Shown here piece by piece: positions 40,318 to 50,496 of a stretch of DNA of 64,000 nucleotides. Each line of letters starts with the position of its first letter. The first letter of the stretch is position 1. Position numbers and translations under genes: made by a program. Where the stretch lies: NCBI GenBank assembly GCA_016630955.3, contig CM050002.1, positions 372,001-436,000 of the forward strand. The letters are read 5' to 3'. The notes under the pieces are model-generated. The model did no database searches, was not told where the DNA came from, and saw nothing but the letters and a program-made list of their open reading frames with translations. This DNA comes from Didymella arachidicola. Its lineage: Eukaryota; Ascomycota; Dothideomycetes; Pleosporales; Didymellaceae.

Positions 40318-42167
40318 ACGTAAAGCACCATCGAGACGGCCACACCATTGAACCGGCCACTTTTCCTTGGCACTGCAACTTTTCCGTACAACACAACATG
40401 CAAGAACAACATAAGCAAGAATTAACTTAACAAGAAGGCAGAATTATTCTTGCTCTTCAGGCGTACACTAAGGGACAGTTTCAAAGCGTGCGAGGCGCTG
40501 CTGCAGCCTACAACGTACGTCATCAACGGCTCTCTGATCGGCTGCACGAAATCAGATTTCGACAAGAGGCACCGCCAAACAGGCAGAAGCTCTCTGTATC
40601 TGAAGAGCAAACAATCGTACGATACATAATCGACCTTGACGCGCGCGGATTTGCCCCCCGGCTCTCTGAGGTGGTAGATATTGCAGATAAACTTCTGGCT
40701 GTACGTGGTGGGACACCTGTTGGCAAGAACTGGGCAGAGCGATTCGTCCAGCGTACAGAGAAGCTTAAAATAGCCTATAAACAAGCAAAGGATTGCTAGA
40801 GAATACTCTAGGAGGGTCTAGCAGTTATCAGCGCCTGGTTCCAGCTCGTACGGGACACAAAAGACAAGTATAGGGTCTAGGACAATAACATCTACAACTT
40901 TAATAAGACTAGCTTCTAGATAGGAATTATTAGCTTAATAAAGGTTGTTACAGGTTCAGAGAGACGTACGAGACCAAACCTCGTCCAGCCAGGTGATCGG
41001 GAGTAGGTTACAGCTATCCAGAGCATCTGTGCTGCTGGGTATGCTATCCTACCCTTTATTATCTACAAAGGGCGCGTACACATCTCTGCCTAGTATAAGG
41101 AGACTAACATACCGTACGACTGGAAGCTCTCTGTCTCTGAGAACGGATGGACGAACAATCAGCTCGGCCTAGAGTGGTTGAAGCACTTTGACCAGCATAC
41201 AAAGGCGCGTCAGAAGGGCTCGTACAGGCTGCTCATTTTGGACGGCCATGAGAGCCACCTTAACCAGGATTTTAAGGACTACTGCCTGGAAAACATGATC
41301 CTTACCCTTTGTATGCCTGCTCACTCATCGCACATCCTCTAGCCACTTGATGTGGTGTGTTTCTCACCGTTGAAACTGAAGTACTCTCAACGCGTACGAG
41401 CCTTGGCATCCCGACGCGTCTTCCACATTAACAAAGAAGGCTTCCTTCTAGCCTTTAGGGACGCGTTTTTCGACGTGTTTACGTACAAGAACTGCAAGAA
41501 GGCCTTTAAGGCTTCAGGGCTTGTGCCTATCGACGCGCAGCGTGTCTTGGATCGCCTAGATGTTCAGATTCGTACGCCACCACCAGTACCCCTACTAGAA
41601 ACACCGTGGCAATCCCAAACACCAAGCAATTCACATGAATTTGGGTCACAGGCAAGGCTTGTAAGGCAAGCTATCGTACAATCACCTAAAGTAGCAAGAG
41701 AGGGGTTTGCACAGCTTGTAAAAGGTAGTAAGCTTATGCTACATAAGAATGTTATGCAAGCAGCTCGCATCCGTGAGCTTGAAGAGCAGGTAGCAGTACT
41801 TACTAAGCGCAAAACCTAGAAAAGAAAGCAGATCTAGCATAGTAGTATAATAGAGTATGGTGAAGTAGCAGCCTCTATAGCTGAAAGCGCAGCTGCAGCT
41901 TGTACGGTGTTAAAAAGAGCGCGTGTTAGGAGTAGTCATGAAAGAGCACAACTAGGTTAACGGCACTGTGGCAACTGTGGAAAGACTAGGCACAACGCGC
42001 GTACGTGCTAGAAAGATGCAGAGGATGATTCTACATCTAGTGCAAGTGCTTCGTACGCAGGTACACTAGAGGGGAGTGAGTAATTGCTTGTATTGTACGT
42101 GGTGTTCGCAGTGCTAAGGAAAAGTAGCCGGTTTGATAGTGTGGCCGCCTTGATGGTGCTTTACGTT
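40318..42167 (+). mobile_element. E11: decayed group-D element abutting E10
   Basis: TA copies lie at 40,316-40,317 and 42,168-42,169. The tip is ACGTAAAGC. The 5' end then has ACCATCGAGACGGCCAC and ACCATTGAACCGGCCAC; the 3' end has altered versions of both. The inner block is CTTTTCCTTGGCACTGCAAC. Only TATA separates it from E10. Confidence 0.9.
40398..42083 (+). pseudogene. Group-D transposase of E11, many stops
   Basis: The frame starts at ATG 40,398 (MQEQHKQELT) and ends at TAA 42,081-42,083. It has about ten stops, mostly TAG in place of Trp or Gln, clustered in the middle (40,798-41,100). The first Asp motif reads NFNKTSF. The second, LILDGHESH, and third, PLDVVCF, are intact. Compared with E7, the differences are mainly C-to-T/G-to-A, so RIP-like decay has gone further here. 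Confidence 0.88.
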
Positions 42168-42439
42168 AACTACCGCGATCAATGCATGATTCGTGGCGCA
42201 TTTGCGCTGCACCTAAACGTTGCAGACAATGCTGTGTACTTGGATGCATTTGTTGCAAGACCTGGCTGACTCGGTCGAGACGATTCACCAATGTCGTCAA
42301 GTTCATGTGAGAGCGCGCTGAGAAGTGCACGAATGACGTCAACGCGTTGTGAAGCTGCGGAACCGTGCGGTACTTGTAAACGGTTTGGTGAGTCCAACAT
42401 CGCTTCACCTGTTCAGCGCCTAATCGGTCACGCGACAAA

Positions 42440-43432
42440 ATGCCCCAGACGTGTTCAAATCAGACTGGAACTGTTATCAAGACGACTTCATCAAGCGGAG
42501 ATGAACTCTCTGATCCGCCTGATACCCTATCTTCGCCGCCACCTGCATCGTTCAATGGACGATTGGTGAAGTATTCATACGCAGATAGAGCAACCAAGGG
42601 GGATAGCTCACCAGCGTTGACAAGGGCATCACCTCGCGCATCGACGAAACGTTCACGCGCTGCAACCCTAATCAAAACCGGGCCTTCCGAGTTCGCCCCG
42701 ACGATATCATCACCACGCCCATCGAAGAAGCAGCGTAAATCCAGCAAATACGCTGACCCGTCGAAGTACGCCCACCTTTCGCCACTTGTCGATATCCTAG
42801 AGCACAACCTAGTATGCGTGTTCGTGGGCACCAACCCCGGCGTCTCTACCGCCCGTCAGGGCCACGCCTATGCACACCCATCAAACCACTTCTGGAAACT
42901 GCTCCACGCTTCTGGCCTCACGGATCGGCGCCTCGCGCCTAGCGAAGACAGGAACTTACCCGCAAGATTCTGTATGGGCAACACGAACATCGTGTCGCGG
43001 CCAAGCAAAGACGCAGCCGAGCTCAGCAAGGAGGAGATGACCGAGGGTGCGCGCGAGCTGGAACGCAAATTTGCTGAGTACAAGCCAGAGGCGGTGTGTA
43101 TTGTTGGGAAGGGCATTTGGGAGGCGATTTGGCGATTCAATCATGGCAGGAACATCAGAAAGGAAGAGTTCCGGTACGGGTGGCAGGGCGTTGAGCATAA
43201 CATGGGGAAAACAGAGGGCTGGGGGGGAAGCAGAGTGTTTGTCGCGACGAGTACGAGTGGGCTCGCGGCGAGTCTCAAGCCAGCGGAGAAGGAGGCAATC
43301 TGGAAGCCGTTCGGGGATTGGGTGCAGAAGAGAAGAGAAGAGAGGGGGTTTGTTCCTCGAGAGGTCGGCCAAGAGATGTGTGAGAAGGCAATTAAGGTCG
43401 ACGCGGTGGTCAAGAAAGAGGATGAATCTTGA
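42440..43432 (+). CDS. G:T/U mismatch-specific DNA glycosylase (TDG/Mug family)
   Basis: This single-exon protein of 330 residues starts at ATG 42,440. The first 110 residues are a low-complexity basic region with Ser/Pro (SPRPSKKQRKSSKYADPSKY). The catalytic domain follows: VCVFVGTNPGVSTARQGHAY contains the GxNPG motif that positions the attacking water, then HPSNHFWKLLHASGL, MGNTNIVSRPSKDAAELSKE and the C-terminal loop VATSTSGLAASL. The enzyme removes U or T mispaired with G in nuclear DNA and starts base excision repair; fission-yeast Thp1 is a relative. The gene is boxed in: E11 ends 272 bp upstream and E12 begins 51 bp after the stop. Confidence 0.92.
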   Translation: MPQTCSNQTGTVIKTTSSSGDELSDPPDTLSSPPPASFNGRLVKYSYADRATKGDSSPALTRASPRASTKRSRAATLIKTGPSEFAPTISSPRPSKKQRKSSKYADPSKYAHLSPLVDILEHNLVCVFVGTNPGVSTARQGHAYAHPSNHFWKLLHASGLTDRRLAPSEDRNLPARFCMGNTNIVSRPSKDAAELSKEEMTEGARELERKFAEYKPEAVCIVGKGIWEAIWRFNHGRNIRKEEFRYGWQGVEHNMGKTEGWGGSRVFVATSTSGLAASLKPAEKEAIWKPFGDWVQKRREERGFVPREVGQEMCEKAIKVDAVVKKEDES

Positions 43433-43483
43433 ACCACTAGACGTACCAGGTGTGTGAACTTACGGACACCTGTAATTGTGATA

Positions 43484-43552
43484 ACGTACATGTACAACGA
43501 GCGGACCGGTCAACGAGCGGGCCACTTTTGCCAAGACCACACCAAAACTCCC
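43484..43552 (+). repeat. E12 left terminal inverted repeat (69 bp)
   Basis: Tip ACGTACATGTAC, iterons AACGAGCGGACC and AACGAGCGGGCC separated by GGTC, then ACTTTTGCCAAGACCACACC and CAAAACTCCC. Confidence 0.93.
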
Positions 43553-43563
43553 TCCCTACACTA

Positions 43564-45216
43564 ATGCCTCCACAACAAGTACAGTTTAACGCGTCAAACG
43601 AGCGTCAGATACAGCTTGCGCTCCAAGCTCTCAAACAAGACGCGAATCTCTCAGAGCGACGCGCTGCAGCTATCTACAGCGTCTCTCGAACTACACTACA
43701 CCAACGACGCGCTGGACGACCTTCACGCGTTAATATTATGGCCAACTTACGGAATCTAACCAGCGCTGAGGAGCAGGTGATTGTTATGCGCATACTTGAG
43801 CTGGTTACGCGAGGAGAGTCCCCCCGGCTTGAATTTGTGGCTGATATGGCCAATTCTCTGCTGAAAGAGCGCAGTTTGGCCCCTGTTGGCCCAAGGTGGG
43901 CCAGCAGGTTTGTTTCGCGTCAGGAGGAGCTCAAAACAGTTTTTAATCGCAAGTATGACTACAAGCGAGCCCTCTGCGAGGACCCTGAGGTTATACAGGG
44001 CTGGTTCAACCTTGTAGCTACTACCAAAGTCAAGTATGGCATCCAGGACAACGACACGTACAACTTTGACGAGACAGGCTTCATGATGGGCCAGATATCC
44101 ACCGGAGTTGTTGTAACAGATGCAGAGAAACTAGGACGAGCAAAGCAGGTCCAGCCAGGCAACCGAGAGTGGGTAACAGTCATTGAGGGCATTAATGCCA
44201 CAGGATGGGCTATTCCACCCTACATCATCTTCAAAGCCCGCCAACACCAGTCCAGCTGGTACAAGGACAACAACCTGCCCCAAGATTGGAGTATTGCCAT
44301 CTCTGAGAACGGCTGGACTACCAATGAGCTTGGTTTTGACTGGTTGAAGCACTTTGACAGGTATACAAAGGCGCGCACTGTTGGCAGCCACCGGTTGCTG
44401 ATTATTGACGGTCATGGGAGCCACAACACTCCAGAATTCACGCAATACTGCAAGGATCAGAAGATTGTGATCCTATGCATGCCTCCGCACTCATCGCACC
44501 TCCTTCAGCCACTTGATGTGGGTTGTTTTGGCCCTCTGAAGAAGGCGTACGGGGTTGAGGTTAATGAGCTTATGCGCAACCGGATCAACCACATTACAAA
44601 GCAGGAGTTCCTCCCATGCTTTGTAGCGGCTCACAAGAAAGCTATTACCCCTAGCAACATTCAAGGAGGGTTCCGAGGGGCCGGATTGGCTCCCTTTGCC
44701 CCAGATCGCGTCATATTGGCCCTGGATGTGAAGCTGCGCACCCCATCGCCACCACTCCCCCAAAACAGCCCGCTCTGGCAGTCGCAAACCCCAAGCAATA
44801 CCCTGGAATTTGGGTCGCAATCAACGCTTGTGAAGAAGAGGATTCAGACGCATGTTAATAGCTCACCAACCTCTATAGTTGAAGCGTTTGAGAAGGTCTC
44901 AAAGGGGGCAGCAATTATTGCGCACAAGCTGGTTTTGGCACAACAGGAGATTACTGAGCTTCGAGCGGCTAATAAGGCCGCCACGCGACGTAAATCGCAC
45001 AAAAGAAAGCGTATTCAAGCTAAGGGAAGCCTTGCGGTTGAAGAGGGCCAGCGGATAGCTGCTCTGCAGGAGTTTAGCGCGCGTAGTGATGGTAAGAAGG
45101 CAAAGAAGCAGGTTCGGGCTGAAGGAGGTGAACCATCCCAACGACGCTGTGGACGGTGCGGAGAGAGTGGGCACAACGCGCGAACGTGCAAGAATGCTGT
45201 AGAAGAGGTCTCTTAG
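43564..45216 (+). CDS. Group-A DDE_1 transposase of E12, intact
   Basis: The 550-residue protein starts at ATG 43,564 (MPPQQVQFNASNERQIQ). The frame is open further up through the terminal repeat, but the first ATG of the element is this one. Domains: psq helix-turn-helix (RRAAAIYSVSRTTLHQRRAG, about residues 35-55), CENP-B/Tc5-type DNA binding (about 60-130), DDE_1 core with Asp169 (NFDETGF), Asp282 (IIDGHGSH) and Asp318 (LQPLDVG), so 35 residues between the last two. Then come a coiled coil (about 440-480), a basic stretch RRKSHKRKRIQ and a zinc knuckle with Cys529, Cys532, His537 and Cys542. It should bind the iterons and catalyse TA-targeted cut-and-paste. Confidence 0.95.
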   Translation: MPPQQVQFNASNERQIQLALQALKQDANLSERRAAAIYSVSRTTLHQRRAGRPSRVNIMANLRNLTSAEEQVIVMRILELVTRGESPRLEFVADMANSLLKERSLAPVGPRWASRFVSRQEELKTVFNRKYDYKRALCEDPEVIQGWFNLVATTKVKYGIQDNDTYNFDETGFMMGQISTGVVVTDAEKLGRAKQVQPGNREWVTVIEGINATGWAIPPYIIFKARQHQSSWYKDNNLPQDWSIAISENGWTTNELGFDWLKHFDRYTKARTVGSHRLLIIDGHGSHNTPEFTQYCKDQKIVILCMPPHSSHLLQPLDVGCFGPLKKAYGVEVNELMRNRINHITKQEFLPCFVAAHKKAITPSNIQGGFRGAGLAPFAPDRVILALDVKLRTPSPPLPQNSPLWQSQTPSNTLEFGSQSTLVKKRIQTHVNSSPTSIVEAFEKVSKGAAIIAHKLVLAQQEITELRAANKAATRRKSHKRKRIQAKGSLAVEEGQRIAALQEFSARSDGKKAKKQVRAEGGEPSQRRCGRCGESGHNARTCKNAVEEVS

Positions 45217-45278
45217 TAATATTACAGCTTGTTTTGCCTTATGCAGCGCCAGTTTGTAGTGTTTTGGGCCATAATAGG

Positions 45279-45347
45279 GGGAGTTTTGGTGTGGTCTTGG
45301 CAAAAGTGGCCCGCTCGTTGACCGGTCCGCTCGTTGTACATGTACGT
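45279..45347 (-). repeat. E12 right terminal inverted repeat (69 bp)
   Basis: Exact reverse complement of 43,484-43,552. Confidence 0.93.
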
Positions 45348-45349
45348 TA

Positions 45350-46505
45350 TAAAAGATCTGTATTCTCTTTTAACGGTTTTGCGGCAACAGAGACCCTAAC
45401 ATCTTCCTGTCACCGCCTCGTTCCGCTGTCTATCAGCCCCTGACGTTAGGCAAGTAACCCTTGGAACGGCCGTCGAACGGCGTGCCGGATATATCCGCAT
45501 CGGCGCCAAACAAACAGATGCCGTTGCTCTTCTCGTATACCTCCATGCACTCTGACAACATCATCTTCGTGAGCTCCTTGGCTGTACCACAGTTCTTGGC
45601 AATACAGCCAAGCCATGGTCAGAATACAATACAGTGGTACGGAGTGTGTGGAAGAACACGTTCACACCTAACCATGAGTGTGCTCGCGGTTAGACTTGCC
45701 CTTCGGCATCGGCGGGCGCCACACTAGGGCGCAGCACGGCGCAGGACACCCTTGTCTAGTTTACGGATGTTCGGCACTGGGGCATGTTCGAGCGACCTCA
45801 CCTCTCATCGCAATCTCACGGACTATGTGAGAGGGCAACAGAACTTTGTACTTCAGCCGGTGATGGTTGCCCAGGCCTTCGACACTGCTCGACTTCTGCT
45901 CAGTGTGGACTTAGGACCAAGGTTATGAGACTTCGTGCTCATTACCACATCCTTTCTTGGTCATGCAGAAACTGTCAATGGATAACGCAGTCATGCGCCC
46001 CGGCCTCACCTCTTCCACCGCCAAGAATATTCATCCACGCGTACCGCATGCCCAGCCGCCAGGATGAGCAGCGCTGCAACAGTGGCTTCGCGGGCTCCAC
46101 TCGCTGCCACACCTGTGGCTGCCCTTCGCTGGCTGCTGCATGGATTGTGCAAAGCGCGCGGAAACGTAAACCTCGTATCGTCGCCGGGCTCTGCATGAAG
46201 AGCAGCACTGAAAAACCCAGCTGTGCAATCGTCCTGTCTAGCATTTGATCTGTGCATACGTGTTCTCTCTTTTGACCGGCTCCAGCACTTCTCTTGACTG
46301 CGCCAAACCGCGTTGCCGGCGTCCCGAGCGCCTCGTACATATTTCGAGATCCACGCTGCCCAGCCCTGGATGCTTCTCTCCTGCCACACCATCTGCCACA
46401 CATTCGCTTTGCCACAACTAAAGCCTCACTTCAGCGCCTCAACCACGAGCCACACTCGACTTTAAATCGACGACCCCCGTTCTCGAAAGATAAACAAGCC
46501 CAAAT
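45350..46505. other. Intergenic (1.16 kb) upstream of the CYSTM-like gene
   Basis: Short frames on both strands show no recognisable features. The tract holds the promoter and leader of the gene at 46,506. Confidence 0.5.
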
Positions 46506-46827
46506 ATGTCGTACCAGCAGCCAAACCAGGGCTACTACGCGCAGCCGCCGCCGCAAGGCCAATACATGCAAGGCTCGCCGCCGTCGCAGCAGGTGAGCAG
46601 CAACATGCTCTGCTCAAACTTTCTCAATTTGGCGTGGGGCAGACAATGTAGACCATGCACTAATCCTTGAGTCACAGATGTACTACCAGCAAGGTCCGCC
46701 GCCGCCGCCGCAGGAGGAGAAGAAGGACCGTGGGTGTCTGGCTGCTTGTCTGGCGACGCTATGTTGTTGTTGGTTATGCGGCGAAACGTGCGAGTGCTGT
46801 TTGGACTGCTTTGACTGCTGTTGCTAA
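46506..46827 (+). CDS. Small cysteine-rich membrane-tail protein (CYSTM-like)
   Basis: Two exons (46506-46592 and 46678-46827; 85-nt intron) code for 78 residues. The N-terminal half is rich in Gln, Pro and Tyr (MSYQQPNQGYYAQPPPQGQY, then MYYQQGPPPPPQEEKKDRG). The C-terminus is CLAACLATLCCCWLCGETC followed by ECCLDCFDCCC. This is the CYSTM layout: a Pro/Gln-rich head and a palmitoylatable Cys-rich membrane segment at the very end. Such proteins are linked to stress responses in fungi and plants. The gene is convergent with the WW-domain gene, with 396 bp between them. Confidence 0.85.
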
Positions 46828-47223
46828 GCACCATGCTAAGCATGTATCTTGCTTATAGACGGAGGCCACGACAGGCAGCTCGAAAAGGCTCTTGGGAAGG
46901 ATCAGGGAATGCATCCAACACACTCGCTACGTTTCCTACATGTTCAGACGCAAGATATCCATAAGGTTTCACAAGGAGGGGAAGGCAACGGGGAGTTTGG
47001 TCGTGGGCTCACAGTCATTTGACCGTAACCATCAAACAATTCCATTGAGAAAAGAGAGGTTCCTACGTTAGGTGGGAAAATTGTTTGCATCTTCCTGCGC
47101 CGTGATAGCCATGATCTTGCTTGAGCAGTAGATAGAAGAACGAAAGCTCGGCCGTTAGCACCCCTTCACACACACGCACTCACGGCCGATTCGACGGCAA
47201 ACGTGAGGACAAAAACGCTAGGT

Positions 47224-48465
47224 TCAGTCATCATATGACTCTTCGAGCTCCTCCTGATACTCTTCCTGGGCCTCGATGAGCTCCTCACGCTTCTCCTCGA
47301 GCGACTCGCGATCACTACTTGAGATGGATGAGCCGTCCTCGTCATGAGTGGGGACTGGAGGAGGTGGAGCGAAGGCTTGGTCGCCATAGGGGTCGCTGGC
47401 GTAGGGGTCTGCAGGAGGTGGAGCACCGTATGCAGCCGGGGCAGCTGCAGCGGGAGCCGCTGCGGCTGCGGGAGCATAGCTTTGTTGCTTCTCATCGTCG
47501 GAGTCTTCCGCTAAAACGTATCAGCATGGTAATATCCAAGCCCTAGGCAATCGACATACTCAGCTCATGACCAATCCAGGCACCAGCAGCCACACCGCCA
47601 ATACCGGCGGCTGCAAGCATGGCGGTGGAGTGACCCTTGTCCTTCTTCTCTTTTTCGGATTTGTGGGGGTCGGCGGGGGCGCCGGCCGCTGTGTTGTAGT
47701 CGTGGCCGCTGTGGCCGTGAGTGTTGCCGAAGAGACCACGCTCATCATGACCAGCGCCAGCAACGTAGGGAGCGTTGGGGCCGGGAGGAGCATAGGGACC
47801 AGGAGGCAGATTTGAAGGAGGATCCCACTGCGTGCGACCTGTGGCCTGCTCGATATAGCTGTCGCCAGTCAGTATGTTTGGGAAATTGCACGAGTCAGTA
47901 CCTGTCAGGGTACTGATTTGAAGCACGTTGGTCCTCTGTAAGTTACAATGACCGGAGAAAGCGAGCAGATGACTTACAACCAACGCTGGCTATTCTGATC
48001 CCATTGTTGAGTCCAGCCAGGAGGCATCGGCGGCGGAGCACCATACGGCGCAGGAGGGCCCTGCGGTGTAGGAGGACCTTGGTTATACTGTTGAGGATAG
48101 CCTTGGGGCTGGCTGTAGCCCTGAGGAGGCTGGCCGTAACCTTGGGGAGGTCCCCCGTATTGCTGTGGTGGCTGACCATACTGTTGCTGCGGAGGCTGAC
48201 CATACTGTTGTTGAGAAGGTGGCCCGCCGTGACCGCCGCCGTAGTAGCCATCAGACATACCACGGTCACCGGGAGCTGCACCGCCAGACGCTCCGTGTGA
48301 GTCACCGTGGGAGGGCTGCGAGCTTGAGGAGTCTATGTGTGGTCAGTAACAGCTTGTAGGAAGCTTCACAGGAGAAAGCTTACCAGTGGGCTTGTCGTTG
48401 GGCTTATCCTTGGGCTTGTCGTCGTCGTCGAGCAGCTCCTTCATCTTCTTCTTGAGGAAGTCCAT
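47224..48465 (-). CDS. WW-domain protein with Gln/Pro/Tyr-rich repeats
   Basis: Four exons (48465-48384, 48332-47978, 47858-47560, 47510-47224) code for 340 residues. The N-terminus MDFLKKKMKELLDDDDKPKD is charged. Next is a run of QPPQQQYGQPPQQYGGPPQG-type repeats. The WW domain is PPGWTQQWDQNSQRWF-YIEQATGRTQWDPP, split by the second intron; both Trp and the central aromatic pair are present. A Gly/Ala stretch (MLAAAGIGGVAAGAWIGHEL) follows and could be a membrane-like segment. The C-terminus is Ala/Pro-rich and ends in an acidic coiled coil (SLEEKREELIEAQEEYQEEL). WW domains bind Pro-Pro-x-Tyr peptides. Specific role unknown. Confidence 0.87.
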
Positions 48466-50496
48466 GCTGGCAATGATTTGTTGAGCAGTTGCGAAGCAAA
48501 CACTCTAAGAAGTAGGTGAGAAGAATGTAAGGAGGGGACGAGAATGAGAGTGCGAAAATTCACGCGGGGGTGACTATTTAAACAAACAGTGACCGCCACC
48601 CGTGGGATCGAGCACAGTCCACTACAGCGGGCCCTGGGAACCCCTCCATGGCCTGCAGGGTAAACCGATAGCCTCTCGAGAACTTGCCCAAGTTGTACAA
48701 ACGCCTTGATGATGCATTGAGGGGCATCAGAGCAGCTGACCATACACTATCTGAATGGCGAGTATGCCCATTAAAGTGGGGAAGTTCAAGGGTCTGATGC
48801 TTCTGGCGGTTAGTATGAGCTTCATGGGATATGAGTAGTGGATTAACAACGCTTGGCATGTAGGACGGCCAGTCTCGTCTACTATGCGGGTTCAGTAACG
48901 ATTCTCTAGTATGTAACGTTTTAGCTCAGCTCCACACACGGTCTGACCCGTTAGCAACGGACAGAAGTTTGAGGGCCCAAAACTATGTGGGTAAGAGTGG
49001 ACTGATTGATGCCTTATGAGGCAAGGATTGGGTGTCCGCATTGGTGCGTAAGTACAGAGACAAGTGTCAGCCCGTAACAATCCCAAACAGTAATGGGGTG
49101 GCTTAGCCGTAGCCACAATAAATGGCGCAGTTGCAGGTGTAGCCGAGCTTGGCAGTCGTGCGTTTGCGCGACTCCGCTGCATCGTGAGTCGCGCGCGAGG
49201 ACAATGACGACCATTGACATGGGATTGATTAACGTGTCGCTCGTCGTGCTTCAGTCTTCTGCGCATGCTTATGGTAGTGACTCTCTTGCGTGAAAACGTA
49301 GCCGAACAAATGGTGTAGATGCAAGACAAGACAGCACGAAGTAAAAGAGGGCCTTAAAAGTTAGCAAATCAGCTAGGACATGCGACGGTGGTGATTTCGC
49401 GGGGGAATTGGGTTAGAAAGGAATATGCGCCCGTAAATGAGAGCACTGTGCATCGTGACGAGGCTGCGCGATCCCAGAAGCCAGGCTCGGAAACGGCTCC
49501 TAAGCGGCCCTGAACGAGGATAGAAGACAGAGGAAAAGATCCGGGACCTCAGGAACGACTGATCATCACGTGATGACCTACACGTGACCTTTCGCAAGTC
49601 AACCTTGGAAGCGAGCGAGCAAACAGTAGTAGTCCAGCAATGTACAAATGCAGCTGAAACACTGATGATGGTACGAGTGATGACCATCGAGTCTTGTTCT
49701 GTATGGAGGAGCTTGCTGGTGTTTTGGTGTTGCAAGCAGCTCAATCTAAAATCCCGCGTTTGGCCCTCGGCTACCGCCGCCGAGAGGTCTGGAATCTCAG
49801 TGTGGATCTGATCTCTCTAGGGTAAGTATGCCATACTGTAAATGGCATCCGAACGTCATAATTCGGAAAGCCACGAGCACGAGGCTCTACATCGGCTCTC
49901 TGGGTAGATTAACAGGTGTACTGCACTGTGTGCAGTGCAGCAAGACCAGGTTTCGTCGTGCGCGGCTCTGGGCCTGCAAAAGGAGGGTGTCGAACACACG
50001 CGCGATGAAGCCAGCCCTGCGGAGCATCGTAGGCATCTCCATTCTCCAAGCGTTCCTGGGAACCCTGCTGGGATCGCCGATGCAGTTCGTGTTCAGGTCC
50101 AGCCTGGCTGACGCAGGATCTCCGGCTCCCTAACCGCATCGAAGCAGCCTCCAAGGGATGAGCTGGAGACGGACAACAGCTCGGTACCTGCGCGAGGCAT
50201 CATCACGAGCGAGAGTTGCCCATTGACCTCGTTTCTCACGCTTCGTGTGCTGTACTTCGCCTCGTTAATTCCCATAGTCAGCCGTGATCGCCATCGTCGA
50301 TTCCCATGCAGGGTTTTGATCAGCCTAGCGCGACGCTTTGGACACTCGAAGACACCCTCGCTCACCCGCGGCGGCATTGAACCACGAGCTGGCGACGTCT
50401 GCGCTCCTCGGCCCTAATAGCATGCCCGCGGGCTGACACTGTCGTGGTTGCTGGCTGGCTCTTGCTCCCACAGCGACTGAGGCCGACGGCCTTTCT
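48466..50496. other. Intergenic (2.0 kb) between divergent genes, no gene seen
   Basis: Short frames on both strands look like chance. The right part should carry the promoter and 5' leader of the large histidine kinase gene. Confidence 0.5.

Larger units (their letters stand above)
43484..45347 (+). mobile_element. E12: fully intact group-A element (1,864 bp)
   Basis: TA copies lie at 43,482-43,483 and 45,348-45,349. The inverted repeats match perfectly over 69 bp. The transposase frame is open, with all catalytic and zinc residues. Of all copies here it looks the most likely to be autonomous and recent. It sits 51 bp past the glycosylase stop codon, inside or next to that gene's 3' UTR. 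Confidence 0.95.

Noticed and set aside
49584..50133. Possible gene upstream of the second histidine kinase
   Set aside because: Short frames with no family features, splice pattern or codon bias that I could see.
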